Source: Vibrio anguillarum (lineage in GTDB: Bacteria; Pseudomonadota; Gammaproteobacteria; Enterobacterales; Vibrionaceae). From it: a stretch of DNA of 64,000 bases. Location: positions 1-64,000 of the forward strand of contig NZ_JAHGUP010000029.1 of NCBI RefSeq assembly GCF_001989995.2, written 5' to 3'. The position numbers and the translations under genes are program-made. Below the pieces are notes generated by a model. It saw only the letters and a program-made list of their open reading frames with translations, did no database searches and was not told the DNA's origin. Positions 10,065 to 18,954 of this stretch are shown one piece after another (positions within the stretch are counted from its first letter, which is position 1; each line of letters begins with the position of its first letter).

Positions 10065-11441
10065 ATGATAATGAAATTACAAAAAATAGCGTTAGAACTC
10101 GCTGCGATTAATTTTAATCGTGACCCATTAAACTTAAATCAATTAATGGAACAGTATCCCATCGCTGATATTGCTCAAGTCTTCGCTGAGCAGTTGGCTA
10201 ATCAGACCTTGAGCGAAGAGGATGTCTTTGAGCTGGTGCAATTGATGCCAATCGCTCGTCAAGCGGCGCTATTGGGGTATTTTTCTGAGCCTATCAGAGA
10301 AAAAGTGGTGGAGAGAATGCCGCTCGAAGCGCTTGCGAAAGTGCTTCAAGTTATGCCCCATGATGAAAGGGCTGACTTATATGCTCACTTGGATGAGACG
10401 CGCCAACCGCCGCTACTTGCTCTACTGGATCAACAAGAGCGGCAAGATGTACAACAACTTGCTGCCTACCCGCAAGGCTCGGTCGGCTCCATTATGACGA
10501 CAGATTATGCGATGTTAAACGCCGATGATGATGTGCAGCAGGCGATTGCGCGTTTACGTGAAATGGCCAACGAGAGGGAAACCATCTATCAAGCGTATGT
10601 GATTGATAAACAGAATCGCTTACTTGGTACACTTTCGCTTAAGGATTTAGTGCTGGCACAACCGACCTCGCTTGTCTCTGACATCATGACCAAAGAGACA
10701 GTGTTTGTTCGAGCCGATGAAGATCAAGAGTGTGCAGCGCAAGCCATCAGTAAATACGATTTACTTGCGGTGCCTGTTTTTGATGATCAATTTCGTTTGG
10801 TCGGTATTGTGACTTATGACGATGCGATGGACGTGGCTGAGCAGCAAGCGGATATGGATTTTCATAAAGTCGCTGCGGTTGGTTTTACCGGTAACCTTAA
10901 AGAAGCCAGCGTATGGCTAATGTACAAGAAACGTGTGTTTTGGCTGGTGTTGTTAGTCTTTGGTAACCTTTTTTCTGGTGCCGGTATTGCGTACTTTGAG
11001 GAGACGATTCAAACCTATGTCGCCTTGGTCTTCTTCTTACCACTGTTGATTGATAGCGGCGGTAATGCAGGATCCCAGTCAGCAACGTTGATGGTTCGAG
11101 CCTTAGCCACTGGTGAAGTGGTGATGAAAGATTGGCTATCCATGTTGGTGCGAGAGTTAGGGATTGCGGCGTTATTAGGGGCAACAATGGCCATTGCTGT
11201 CTCTTTATTGGGTTTTTGGCGAGGCGGCAGTGATATCGCTTTTGTCGTTGCGGTAACGATGCAAATTGTGGTGATTATTGGCTGTATTGTTGGAATGCTC
11301 CTTCCGTTCATTCTGAATAAGTTTAAGCTCGATCCTGCATCAGCCAGTGCTCCGTTGATCACGACCATTGCGGATTCTATTGGGGTGATCATCTATTTCA
11401 GCGTTGCTACCATGGTGTTGGATTTTCCACCAGTGACGTAA
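10065..11441 (+). CDS. mgtE: MgtE-family magnesium channel/transporter
   Basis: An inner-membrane Mg2+ channel of 458 residues with the full three-part design. The cytoplasmic helical N domain (about 1-130) contains LMPIARQAALLGYF and MPHDERADLYAHL. Two CBS domains follow (about 135-260; VGSIMTTDYAML and DIMTKETVFVRADED), then five membrane segments (about 285-455). The membrane part shows the family motif LPLLIDSGGNAGSQSATLMVRALATG, which lines the pore entrance in the Thermus homologue. In characterised members the N and CBS domains close the channel when cytoplasmic Mg2+ is high. Start ATG at 10065 or 10071; neither has a strong ribosome site. It ends in a bidirectional terminator shared with convergent pglL. 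Confidence 0.93.
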   Translation: MIMKLQKIALELAAINFNRDPLNLNQLMEQYPIADIAQVFAEQLANQTLSEEDVFELVQLMPIARQAALLGYFSEPIREKVVERMPLEALAKVLQVMPHDERADLYAHLDETRQPPLLALLDQQERQDVQQLAAYPQGSVGSIMTTDYAMLNADDDVQQAIARLREMANERETIYQAYVIDKQNRLLGTLSLKDLVLAQPTSLVSDIMTKETVFVRADEDQECAAQAISKYDLLAVPVFDDQFRLVGIVTYDDAMDVAEQQADMDFHKVAAVGFTGNLKEASVWLMYKKRVFWLVLLVFGNLFSGAGIAYFEETIQTYVALVFFLPLLIDSGGNAGSQSATLMVRALATGEVVMKDWLSMLVRELGIAALLGATMAIAVSLLGFWRGGSDIAFVVAVTMQIVVIIGCIVGMLLPFILNKFKLDPASASAPLITTIADSIGVIIYFSVATMVLDFPPVT

Positions 11442-11497
11442 GCCACTCATCTGGCAGTGAGATCTACTGGTTGGAGTGTGAAATAAGCTCAACGGTT

Positions 11498-11530
11498 AAA
11501 AGCTTTCTCTCTTTTGGGGAAAGCTTTTTT
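11498..11530. terminator. Bidirectional terminator between mgtE and pglL
   Basis: AAAAGCTTTC at 11498-11507 pairs with GAAAGCTTTT at 11519-11528 and is followed by further T residues on the + strand. On the minus strand the same stem ends in TTTTAA, so it can serve both converging genes. Confidence 0.85.
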
Positions 11531-11555
11531 AATGAATAAGGCTCATATCCTCGAT

Positions 11556-13316
11556 TTAATTGGCAGACGAACGATCAGCCGAACTGGCTGGTGGGCTATA
11601 CTGCACCTCACTGAAATCCATATTGGGGAACAAAAATGCGGCTTCGGAGCGAATTTGCTCGGCGCGGCTTTCGTCACCAATACCTTGGTAAGCCAAGATC
11701 AGATTATTGTAAAAAGCAGGACGCGGTTTATGTTTTATGATGGCCAATGACCAGTCGATGTATGGCGTAATCAATTTAGGATCTTGATTATACAGGCCAA
11801 TGTTGAGGTAAGTGCTATAGACATCCCAATCAAAACGGTCTTTCCAAACCACAGGGTTCGTCACCTTTTGTAGGATATCCGGGTTCTTGGGTTGAGATTT
11901 CTCAAATTGGGTAAGCACGTAATTACTGTGCAGTGCGCTGAGCATATAAAAGCCAGTCAAAATCGGCACTACTAAACTCAATACTCGAAACAGGGATTTA
12001 CTGATAAGGCCAAAAGGGGCCGAACGGTATTTAGCCACGCGTTGATCAACCCAAAAAAGCAGAATAATGAAGGTTATCCAATGAATGGCAGAATGGTAAA
12101 ATGGGTATTCGAGTTGGCTGTGCAACACGATAGGGATGAAAAGGGCGAACATCGCAAGCCTGGTCCCTTTCTTGGCCGAATACATCCGCATGAGCACGAA
12201 AAGCATGGCCAGTGTGATCCCTAGCACAGGTAACAAACCGCCTTCCACCGCCCAGAATAGTAATTCATTATGAGGATGATCCATCGACGCCAACCCTGGT
12301 TGGTAGCTAGGGTTTAATTGGTGTTGCCTTGCGGTATAAAGCAAATATTCAGATTCAAATTTGCCATAGCCATAACCCGTGAAGGGTTTTTCTATGACCA
12401 TATCGATGGTTTGAGGAAAGGTATAACGACGAGGGCTCTCTAAATCAGCCTTATTCTCTAGAAAATCACCCGTGCCTTGGGAATAGACAGCGACAAACCC
12501 TAAAGCAATACCCAATAGCGTCGCAGCGCTCCATCCCCAAAATCGTTTAGGCGTCGAAAATTTAAATAGGTAAGGCAGAACAAAAAGCGTGCCGAGTACC
12601 GCGCCAATCCAGCCAGTGCGCGAGACTAATATCACCAGCAACGGTGCAGTGAGCAGTGGAGTGACATAAAGTAGGCTCACTTCGCTAACATGCTGATTGT
12701 ACTTTTTCGGTTGACGAGCCAGTAAATAGCCGGACATAACCAGCCCTGTCGCGAGAAAGCTTGCCATCACATTCGGTTGCTGAAAAATGCCGTAAGGGCG
12801 GTTGATGAGGGTGTTGTAGCCAAAAATATTATCGGGTGAAAGCAAAAAGTATTGGTACAGACCAAATAGAGTTTCAATCAATACCGCGAGTACGATAAAC
12901 CAGAGTAATCGCTGCTTATGTTTGTTACTAAAACGAAATTGTTGCAGCAATACAAAAAAAAGCAGCCCAGTCCATAGTCCTAACATTCGACTCAGCGATG
13001 ACTCAATTAGAGCATTCGTATAAAGCAGCGGAATCGTCATGATGGTACAACTGATGAAAAGACCGATGGTCAGTTTGGAATAGCGTAACCTACGGTTAGA
13101 TGCGAGTTGATACAGACCTAATGAGAGCGTAAAACTAAGGGCAAGCCAAGTGGTTGGATTAAAAGATAAAGCTAGACCTGAGCCACCAGGGTTGGGCATA
13201 AAAAAATGCATTGCCAGTAAATAGAGAATGCCAATCGAAAGCAAAAAGGGTTTGTTTAAGGGGATGGCGGGTGTTTGTGCTTCAAGTTGTGTACCGCTTA
13301 GATGCAATGTTGCCAT
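11556..13316 (-). CDS. pglL: PglL-family O-oligosaccharyltransferase (Wzy_C superfamily)
   Basis: An inner-membrane enzyme of about 586 residues expected to transfer lipid-linked glycans to Ser/Thr of exported proteins. It has some 11 hydrophobic segments in the first 430 residues. The periplasmic Wzy_C loop (about 300-360) contains GYGYGKFESEYL and DHPHNE. The second His of that motif is residue 349 with my start, corresponding to the essential loop histidine of PglL/WaaL-type ligases. The C-terminal part (about 440-586) fits the extra domain seen in PglL rather than in O-antigen ligase. An open frame extends to a TTG at 13349, but that codon lies inside the uvrA terminator stem, so I start at the ATG at 13316. 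A WaaL or Wzy role is less likely but not excluded. Confidence 0.82.
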   Translation of the reverse strand: MATLHLSGTQLEAQTPAIPLNKPFLLSIGILYLLAMHFFMPNPGGSGLALSFNPTTWLALSFTLSLGLYQLASNRRLRYSKLTIGLFISCTIMTIPLLYTNALIESSLSRMLGLWTGLLFFVLLQQFRFSNKHKQRLLWFIVLAVLIETLFGLYQYFLLSPDNIFGYNTLINRPYGIFQQPNVMASFLATGLVMSGYLLARQPKKYNQHVSEVSLLYVTPLLTAPLLVILVSRTGWIGAVLGTLFVLPYLFKFSTPKRFWGWSAATLLGIALGFVAVYSQGTGDFLENKADLESPRRYTFPQTIDMVIEKPFTGYGYGKFESEYLLYTARQHQLNPSYQPGLASMDHPHNELLFWAVEGGLLPVLGITLAMLFVLMRMYSAKKGTRLAMFALFIPIVLHSQLEYPFYHSAIHWITFIILLFWVDQRVAKYRSAPFGLISKSLFRVLSLVVPILTGFYMLSALHSNYVLTQFEKSQPKNPDILQKVTNPVVWKDRFDWDVYSTYLNIGLYNQDPKLITPYIDWSLAIIKHKPRPAFYNNLILAYQGIGDESRAEQIRSEAAFLFPNMDFSEVQYSPPASSADRSSAN

Positions 13317-13335
13317 AGGTCTCGCGTTCCAATTA

Positions 13336-13367
13336 AAAGAAACCAGCAACCACTTGCTGGTTTCTTT
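13336..13367 (-). terminator. Terminator of uvrA
   Basis: A perfect 14-bp stem (AAAGAAACCAGCAA / TTGCTGGTTTCTTT) with a 4-base loop, 17 bases after the uvrA stop and ending in TTTCTTTTAATT on the minus strand. It separates uvrA from pglL. Confidence 0.85.
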
Positions 13368-13383
13368 ACTTTACCGTTTTTTT

Positions 13384-16209
13384 CTATTTCAACATAGGCT
13401 TAAGAAAGCGTGCTGTGTGTGAACCTTCGATCTGCGCCACATCTTCGGGCGTTCCTTGAGCAATAATTTCGCCGCCGCCTTGTCCACCTTCTGGCCCTAA
13501 GTCGATCACCCAGTCTGCGGTTTTAATCACATCTAAGTTGTGTTCAATCACCACCACGGTATTGCCGTGGTCGCGTAGGCGATGCAGTACGGTCAAGAGC
13601 TGTTGGATATCATGGAAGTGTAAGCCTGTCGTTGGCTCATCCAAAATGTACAAGGTTTTTCCTGTATCGCGTTTTGATAGTTCACGAGCCAGTTTGACGC
13701 GTTGAGCTTCGCCCCCTGACAATGTCGTCGCCGCTTGTCCGAGGCGTATGTAGGATAAACCCACGTCAATCAAAGTTTTGAGTTTGCGAGCGATCATCGG
13801 TACGGGCTCAAAAAAAGCGTAAGCATCTTCGACGGTCATCTCCAACACTTCATCAATCGCTTTGCCTTTGTAGCGGACTTCCAATGTTTCACGATTATAG
13901 CGTTTGCCCTTACATACATCGCATGGCACGTAAACATCGGGTAAAAAGTGCATTTCAACCTTAATCACACCATCACCTTGGCATGCTTCGCAGCGTCCAC
14001 CGCGTACGTTAAAGCTAAAACGACCCGGTTTATAGCCTCGAGAGCGAGACTCTTGAGTGCCTGAGAATAGCTCACGGATCGGTGTGAAAATGCCCGTATA
14101 GGTGGCCGGGTTTGAGCGGGGAGTTCGGCCTATCGGGCTCTGGTCAATGTCGATGACCTTATCAAAATGCTCTAACCCTTTGATTTTTTGATATGGAGCA
14201 GGCGTTGCTGTGGTGGCTCCATTTAAGGCCGTATGAGCAATTTTAAAAAAGGTATCATTAATTAAGGTTGATTTACCGGAGCCTGAAACTCCGGTTACGC
14301 AGCTAAATAAGCCAACAGGAATTGATAAATCAACCGTCTTGAGGTTGTTACCCGACGCGCCGATAAGCTCCACCGTTTTCTTGGGATCTCTCGGGGTACG
14401 CACGGTAGGAATCGCAATTTTTTTCGCGCCGCTCAGGTACTGTCCTGTGAGCGAATTAGGGTTGGAAATTATGTCATTCACATTCCCTTCTGCGACGACT
14501 TGTCCACCATGCACACCAGCGCCAGGGCCAATATCAATTACATGATCGGCCATACGAATGGCGTCTTCGTCATGCTCTACAACCAATACCGTGTTGCCTA
14601 GATCGCGCAAATGCGTGAGCGTTTTTAATAGCCGTTCGTTATCACGCTGGTGGAGCCCAATCGATGGCTCATCTAAGACGTACATTACCCCAACGAGTCC
14701 AGCGCCAATTTGGCTCGCTAAGCGAATCCGTTGTGCTTCCCCTCCTGACAGGGTTTCAGCACTCCGAGAAAGGTTGAGATAATTCAGCCCAACGTTGACG
14801 AGGAAATGCAAACGGTCATTGATCTCTTTCATTACTTTTTCAGCAATTTGTGCTCGTTGGCCTTCTAAATCAAGAGATTGGAAAAATTGCAAGGCATCGG
14901 CAATGCTCAGTTCCACCACTTCCGGTAGCGCGGTATCATTGATAAATACGTTGCGAGCTTCTATGCGTAAACGGGTGCCATTACAACTGGTACAAGGCTT
15001 AGTCGAGATGTATTTCACCAAATCTTCACGGACAGAGTTAGATTCTGTATCGCGATAACGCCGTTCAAGTGTATTGAGAATGCCTTCAAACGGATGGCGT
15101 TTAACCCGAATATCACCACGATCATTAATGTAGTTAAACTCAATCTCAGTTTTCCCCGAGCCTTTCAAGATGATTTCCTGAACCTTTTTGGGCAGTTTGT
15201 TAAATGGGGTATGTAAATCAAAATCATAATGCGCAGCGAGTGACGTGAGCATCTGGAAGTAGTAGTAATTCTTCTGATCCCAGCCACGAATCGCTCCTTG
15301 CGCGAGGCTGAGTTGGCTATCTTGGATAACGCGTTCAGGGTCAAAATATTGTTGTACGCCTAAACCATCACAGGTGTGGCATGCGCCTGCTGGGTTATTA
15401 AATGAGAACAGCCGAGGCTCTAACTCCTGCATACTGTAGCCACAGTGTGGACAAGCAAAATTAGCTGAGAATACAATCTGTTCGCCTTCACCATCCATGT
15501 CAGTAACCACAGCAATACCGCCTGACAACTCGAGCGTTGTCTCAAAGGATTCGGCTAGGCGCTGCTGTAGGTCAGGGCGAACTTTGAAGCGATCAACCAC
15601 CACTTCAATAGTGTGCTTTTTGTGCAGCTCAAGGGTTGGTGGATCAGTCAGATCGCACGTTTCACCATCAATGCGGGCACGGATAAAACCTTGCGCGGCC
15701 AAGTTTTCCAGCGTTTTAACGTGTTCACCTTTGCGCTCTTTCACAATCGGTGCAAGCAGCATCAGTTTTGAGCCTTCAGCTAATTCCAACACCTTATCAA
15801 CCATTTGGCTGATGGTTTGAGCGCGAAGTGGAACTTTGTGCTCAGGGCAGCGCGGCTCACCGACTCGCGCATAAAGCAGACGCAAGTAGTCATAAACTTC
15901 GGTAATGGTGCCAACCGTAGAACGAGGGTTATGCGAGGTTGATTTTTGTTCAATAGAGATAGCCGGTGAAAGACCTTCAATATGGTCAACATCCGGTTTT
16001 TCCATCAAAGATAAAAATTGGCGTGCATAGGCAGACAGAGATTCAACATAGCGGCGTTGGCCCTCTGCGTAGAGTGTATCAAAGGCGAGAGACGACTTCC
16101 CCGAGCCTGATAGCCCTGTAATCACCGTTAATTTATCGCGTGGAATGGTCAGGTTGATATTTTTCAGGTTGTGGGTTCGAGCGCCCCTAACTTCAATTTT
16201 GTCCATCAT
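13384..16209 (-). CDS. uvrA: Excinuclease ABC subunit A
   Basis: The DNA-damage recognition ATPase of nucleotide excision repair, acting as a dimer with UvrB in the cytoplasm. At 941 residues it is full length. The first ATPase half has the Walker [15 protein letters not shown] near residue 35. The zinc cysteines CPHCGYS and CHTCDGLG lie near residues 255-285. The first ABC signature [14 protein letters not shown] is near residue 490. The second Walker [14 protein letters not shown] is near 645, the second zinc site ([18 protein letters not shown]) near 740, and the second signature [12 protein letters not shown] near 830. An SOS box lies upstream and a terminator downstream. Unlike in E. coli, ssb is not the immediate divergent neighbour; galU and qstR intervene. 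Confidence 0.98.
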   Translation of the reverse strand: MMDKIEVRGARTHNLKNINLTIPRDKLTVITGLSGSGKSSLAFDTLYAEGQRRYVESLSAYARQFLSLMEKPDVDHIEGLSPAISIEQKSTSHNPRSTVGTITEVYDYLRLLYARVGEPRCPEHKVPLRAQTISQMVDKVLELAEGSKLMLLAPIVKERKGEHVKTLENLAAQGFIRARIDGETCDLTDPPTLELHKKHTIEVVVDRFKVRPDLQQRLAESFETTLELSGGIAVVTDMDGEGEQIVFSANFACPHCGYSMQELEPRLFSFNNPAGACHTCDGLGVQQYFDPERVIQDSQLSLAQGAIRGWDQKNYYYFQMLTSLAAHYDFDLHTPFNKLPKKVQEIILKGSGKTEIEFNYINDRGDIRVKRHPFEGILNTLERRYRDTESNSVREDLVKYISTKPCTSCNGTRLRIEARNVFINDTALPEVVELSIADALQFFQSLDLEGQRAQIAEKVMKEINDRLHFLVNVGLNYLNLSRSAETLSGGEAQRIRLASQIGAGLVGVMYVLDEPSIGLHQRDNERLLKTLTHLRDLGNTVLVVEHDEDAIRMADHVIDIGPGAGVHGGQVVAEGNVNDIISNPNSLTGQYLSGAKKIAIPTVRTPRDPKKTVELIGASGNNLKTVDLSIPVGLFSCVTGVSGSGKSTLINDTFFKIAHTALNGATTATPAPYQKIKGLEHFDKVIDIDQSPIGRTPRSNPATYTGIFTPIRELFSGTQESRSRGYKPGRFSFNVRGGRCEACQGDGVIKVEMHFLPDVYVPCDVCKGKRYNRETLEVRYKGKAIDEVLEMTVEDAYAFFEPVPMIARKLKTLIDVGLSYIRLGQAATTLSGGEAQRVKLARELSKRDTGKTLYILDEPTTGLHFHDIQQLLTVLHRLRDHGNTVVVIEHNLDVIKTADWVIDLGPEGGQGGGEIIAQGTPEDVAQIEGSHTARFLKPMLK

Positions 16210-16270
16210 CTAGGCTCTATGTAACACAAGTTAAGCAAGTATTGCATAGTGTGAGTTTTGTGCAAATAGG

Positions 16271-16290
16271 TACTGGATAAAAAAACAGTA
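16271..16290. promoter_or_regulatory. LexA (SOS) box upstream of uvrA
   Basis: TACTGGATAAAAAAACAGTA has the CTG-N10-CAG core, an A/T-rich spacer and the flanking TA...TA of the consensus. It ends 62 bases upstream of the uvrA start, so LexA would repress uvrA until DNA damage. Confidence 0.85.
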
Positions 16291-16293
16291 AAT

Positions 16294-16321
16294 AAAAACC
16301 ACGGGACTTGCCGTGGTTTTT
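16294..16321 (-). terminator. Terminator of galU
   Basis: AAAAACCACGG and CCGTGGTTTTT form a perfect stem. It lies between the galU stop and the uvrA SOS box and reads into T5 on the minus strand. Confidence 0.85.
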
Positions 16322-16374
16322 ATTGGGGAGGTGCTAGGTGATTAACGCATTAGGTGACTAACGCATTCGGTTAC

Positions 16375-17244
16375 TTAAGCTTTATGAGTCGAATGCTTAT
16401 CCAACGCGACTTTTTGTTCGTTCTTTTTGTACATGTTTTCAAAGCAGTAGTTAGTGGCTTCGATATAGCCTTCTACGCTACCACAGTCAAAGCGTTGGCC
16501 TTTGAATTTATACGCCAATACACAGCCTGATTGCGCTTGTTTGAGTAGCGCGTCGGTAATTTGAATTTCGCCACCTTTACCCGGCTCTGTTTGCTCAATC
16601 AGATCAAAAATATCTGGGGTTAAAATGTAGCGACCAATGATGGCTAAATTGCTTGGTGCGGTGCCTGGTTCTGGTTTTTCAACCATGTCATCCACTCGGA
16701 ACAGATCGTCTTTGATCATTTCACCGGAAATAACACCGTATTTATGTGTTTCATTTTCAGGCACTTCTTGAACGGCAACAATTGAGCAGCGGAACTGTTT
16801 ATACAGAGCGACCATTTGTGCCAAAACCCCTTTTTCTTGATTGACACATAAGTCATCGGCCAGCACCACCGCAAAAGGTTCATCGCCGACTAACTCTCGA
16901 CCTGTTAAAATCGCATGGCCTAAACCTTTCATTTCACGTTGACGAATGTAGGTGAAGTTGGCGGTATCAATGATTTCACGAATATCAACCAGTAGCTCTT
17001 CTTTGTTGGTGCCACTAATTTGATGCTCTAGCTCATAGTTTTTATCGAAGTGATCCATGATCGAGTGTTTTCCACGCCCAGTCACAATACACATCCCGGT
17101 CATTCCAGCTTGAATCGCCTCTTCAACACCATATTCGATCAAGGGTTTATTGACGACTGGCATCATCTCTTTAGGCATTGATTTGGTCGCTGGAAGAAAA
17201 CGTGTACCGTAGCCAGCGGCTGGGAATAGGCATTTTTTGATCAT
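16375..17244 (-). CDS. galU: UTP-glucose-1-phosphate uridylyltransferase
   Basis: Makes UDP-glucose from UTP and glucose-1-phosphate in the cytoplasm, feeding lipopolysaccharide, exopolysaccharide and galactose metabolism. The 289-residue length is typical. The nucleotide-binding N-terminus reads FPAAGYGTRFLPATKSMPKEM. VVLADDL near residue 130 supplies the metal-binding Asp, and VEKPEPGTAPSNLAIIGRY and GEIQITDAL are classic GalU motifs. It is a single-gene unit between qstR and uvrA with its own terminator. In V. cholerae UDP-glucose supply matters for biofilm matrix and core oligosaccharide, in keeping with the surface-related neighbours. Confidence 0.97.
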   Translation of the reverse strand: MIKKCLFPAAGYGTRFLPATKSMPKEMMPVVNKPLIEYGVEEAIQAGMTGMCIVTGRGKHSIMDHFDKNYELEHQISGTNKEELLVDIREIIDTANFTYIRQREMKGLGHAILTGRELVGDEPFAVVLADDLCVNQEKGVLAQMVALYKQFRCSIVAVQEVPENETHKYGVISGEMIKDDLFRVDDMVEKPEPGTAPSNLAIIGRYILTPDIFDLIEQTEPGKGGEIQITDALLKQAQSGCVLAYKFKGQRFDCGSVEGYIEATNYCFENMYKKNEQKVALDKHSTHKA

Positions 17245-17361
17245 GCTATAACCTTATTTTTATTTGAATTGTTAATTGATGGCGCAACCTTATCATGCTT
17301 TATGAAACGCTATCACCACTAAAGCGGTGAACTCAGTTAAATTCTGCGTGAAAGCACATAA

Positions 17362-18009
17362 TTAAGACAGAATATTTTGATTGGCCCACGCAATCGCTTG
17401 GACCCTATTTTTGACCGATAGCTTTTTGAATATTTGGTAGAGATGTGATTTGACCGTGAATTCACTGATGAATAAATCTTCCGACATTTGGTTATTCGAT
17501 GCGCCAGTTTGTAAGCAGCGGAGGATCTGTATTTCGCGGGCGGTTAAGTCTGTAATCACTTGAGCAGTATGGGATTCAAACGCGTAGCGATAGTAGTGCA
17601 GTAACTGGCTTACAGCGTGTCTGGGTAGCCAATTTTGTCCGTTAATGATTTCACCAAGCCCAAATGCAATTTTATCTAGGGTGTCATTTTTATAAAATAG
17701 CCCCTTTAAATGGCCAAAGGTTAATAAGTCATTCGTGGTTAATCTTTGCAACACATTGATAAGGATCGTTTCATGATGCTGACTGTTTAATGGGCAGTTT
17801 CCCAAGCGTCGTTGCAACTGCGCATAATCGGCATGGTCAATCATCAATATTTTGTGTTTATCTGAGCAATACGTTTGGCGCAGGGTTTCGGGCTCAATTT
17901 TAGGAATGGGCAGCCCAAGCCGATCGGTTAAATGGTCAATATAAGGGTGTTCTTGCTCTTTATCTAAACAGAGAAAGTAAATGGTGCGGGTATAGTTTGC
18001 TTTTCTCAT
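17362..18009 (-). CDS. qstR: LuxR/CsgD-type regulator QstR (competence and T6SS)
   Basis: A response-regulator-like DNA-binding protein of 215 residues. The N-terminal domain (about 1-125) has receiver-like strands but no obvious phospho-acceptor Asp pocket. The C-terminal LuxR helix-turn-helix (about 147-210) reads LTAREIQILRCLQTGASN and FISEFTVKSHLYQIFKKL. It is a relative of VpsT/CsgD: at the VpsT c-di-GMP site W-[FLM]-[TS]-R it carries WLPR (residues 127-130), which should weaken ligand binding. The divergent position to ssb matches V. cholerae QstR, which links TfoX and HapR signals to late competence and type VI secretion genes. GTG at 18015 is possible, but AGGA spacing favours the ATG at 18009. 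Confidence 0.88.
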   Translation of the reverse strand: MRKANYTRTIYFLCLDKEQEHPYIDHLTDRLGLPIPKIEPETLRQTYCSDKHKILMIDHADYAQLQRRLGNCPLNSQHHETILINVLQRLTTNDLLTFGHLKGLFYKNDTLDKIAFGLGEIINGQNWLPRHAVSQLLHYYRYAFESHTAQVITDLTAREIQILRCLQTGASNNQMSEDLFISEFTVKSHLYQIFKKLSVKNRVQAIAWANQNILS

Positions 18010-18034
18010 GGTCACTTCCTGTTGACGAGAATGT

Positions 18035-18048
18035 TAGACAACTGTCTA
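18035..18048. promoter_or_regulatory. TAGACA-AC-TGTCTA palindrome before qstR
   Basis: A perfect 6+6 palindrome with a 2-base centre, 26 bases upstream of the qstR start and inside the qstR-ssb divergent region. The size fits a dimeric repressor or activator site. It is not a good HapR or CRP consensus, so the binding protein is unknown. Confidence 0.4.
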
Positions 18049-18294
18049 GAAAATGACGGAAATTAGGTTATAAAGCCAACGAGATAAATAAAATTGCGCT
18101 TAGTTTCATATAGTAAGGTAACTGAGTGTTTTGTCATTCTTAAATTAGAGGTAGTGGTTCTAAAAAATAGGAAATTGAGCAAGATTGTGAGATGAATTTT
18201 GACAACTATTTCTGTGAAGATTTGTGCCTCGCATAAAGCGTGGTATCCTAGTCAGCTATTTAAAGAACACTCATGATGGAAGACGGAGCAAAAC

Positions 18295-18825
18295 ATGGCA
18301 AGCCGTGGAGTAAATAAAGTTATTTTAGTGGGTAACCTAGGTAACGACCCAGAAATTCGTTATATGCCTGGTGGCGCTGCTGTGGCAAATATCACCATTG
18401 CAACGTCAGATTCATGGCGTGATAAAGCAACTGGCGAGCAACGCGAAAAAACCGAATGGCACCGTGTTGCGCTGTTTGGCAAATTAGCTGAAGTGGCTGG
18501 TGAATACTTGCGTAAAGGTTCACAAGTATACATTGAAGGTCAGCTACAAACTCGTAAGTGGCAAGATCAAAGTGGACAAGATCGTTATACCACCGAAGTT
18601 GTCGTACAAGGTTTTAATGGTGTGATGCAAATGTTGGGTGGCCGTGCTCAAGGTGGTGCTCCAGCGCAAGGTGGAATGCCACAACAGCAGCAACAAGGTG
18701 GCGGATGGGGGCAGCCTCAGCAGCCTGCGATGCAAAAGCAACCACAGCAGCAGTCAGCTCCTCAACAGGCTCAACCTCAGTATAATGAACCACCAATGGA
18801 TTTTGATGACGACATCCCGTTTTAA
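18295..18825 (+). CDS. ssb: Single-stranded DNA-binding protein
   Basis: Coats single-stranded DNA as a tetramer and recruits replication and repair proteins. The OB fold spans about residues 1-112 ([52 protein letters not shown]). A Gln/Gly/Pro-rich disordered linker (about 115-165) is followed by the acidic tip MDFDDDIPF that binds partner proteins. The 176-residue length is usual. No LexA core (CTG-N10-CAG) is present between qstR and ssb, so SOS control of this copy is not supported. It ends in a strong terminator. Confidence 0.98.
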   Translation: MASRGVNKVILVGNLGNDPEIRYMPGGAAVANITIATSDSWRDKATGEQREKTEWHRVALFGKLAEVAGEYLRKGSQVYIEGQLQTRKWQDQSGQDRYTTEVVVQGFNGVMQMLGGRAQGGAPAQGGMPQQQQQGGGWGQPQQPAMQKQPQQQSAPQQAQPQYNEPPMDFDDDIPF

Positions 18826-18839
18826 ACGTTCGAATGTCG

Positions 18840-18869
18840 AAAAAAGCCGCGAAAACCGCGGCTTTTTTA
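18840..18869 (+). terminator. Terminator of ssb
   Basis: A-run, stem GCCGCG-AAAAC-CGCGGC and T6 follow 15 bases after the ssb stop. It separates ssb from the MSHA cluster. Confidence 0.9.
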
Positions 18870-18954
18870 TATAGTTATCACTATTAGCATTTTCTTATTT
18901 GTCAGCACAGCTTAGTGATCGACAAAGTTTACGTTGAAAAGGAATTCAGCATTC

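Noticed and set aside
18016-18294. LexA site before ssb, expected from the E. coli arrangement
   Set aside because: Every CTG in the interval was checked for CAG ten bases later; none fits.
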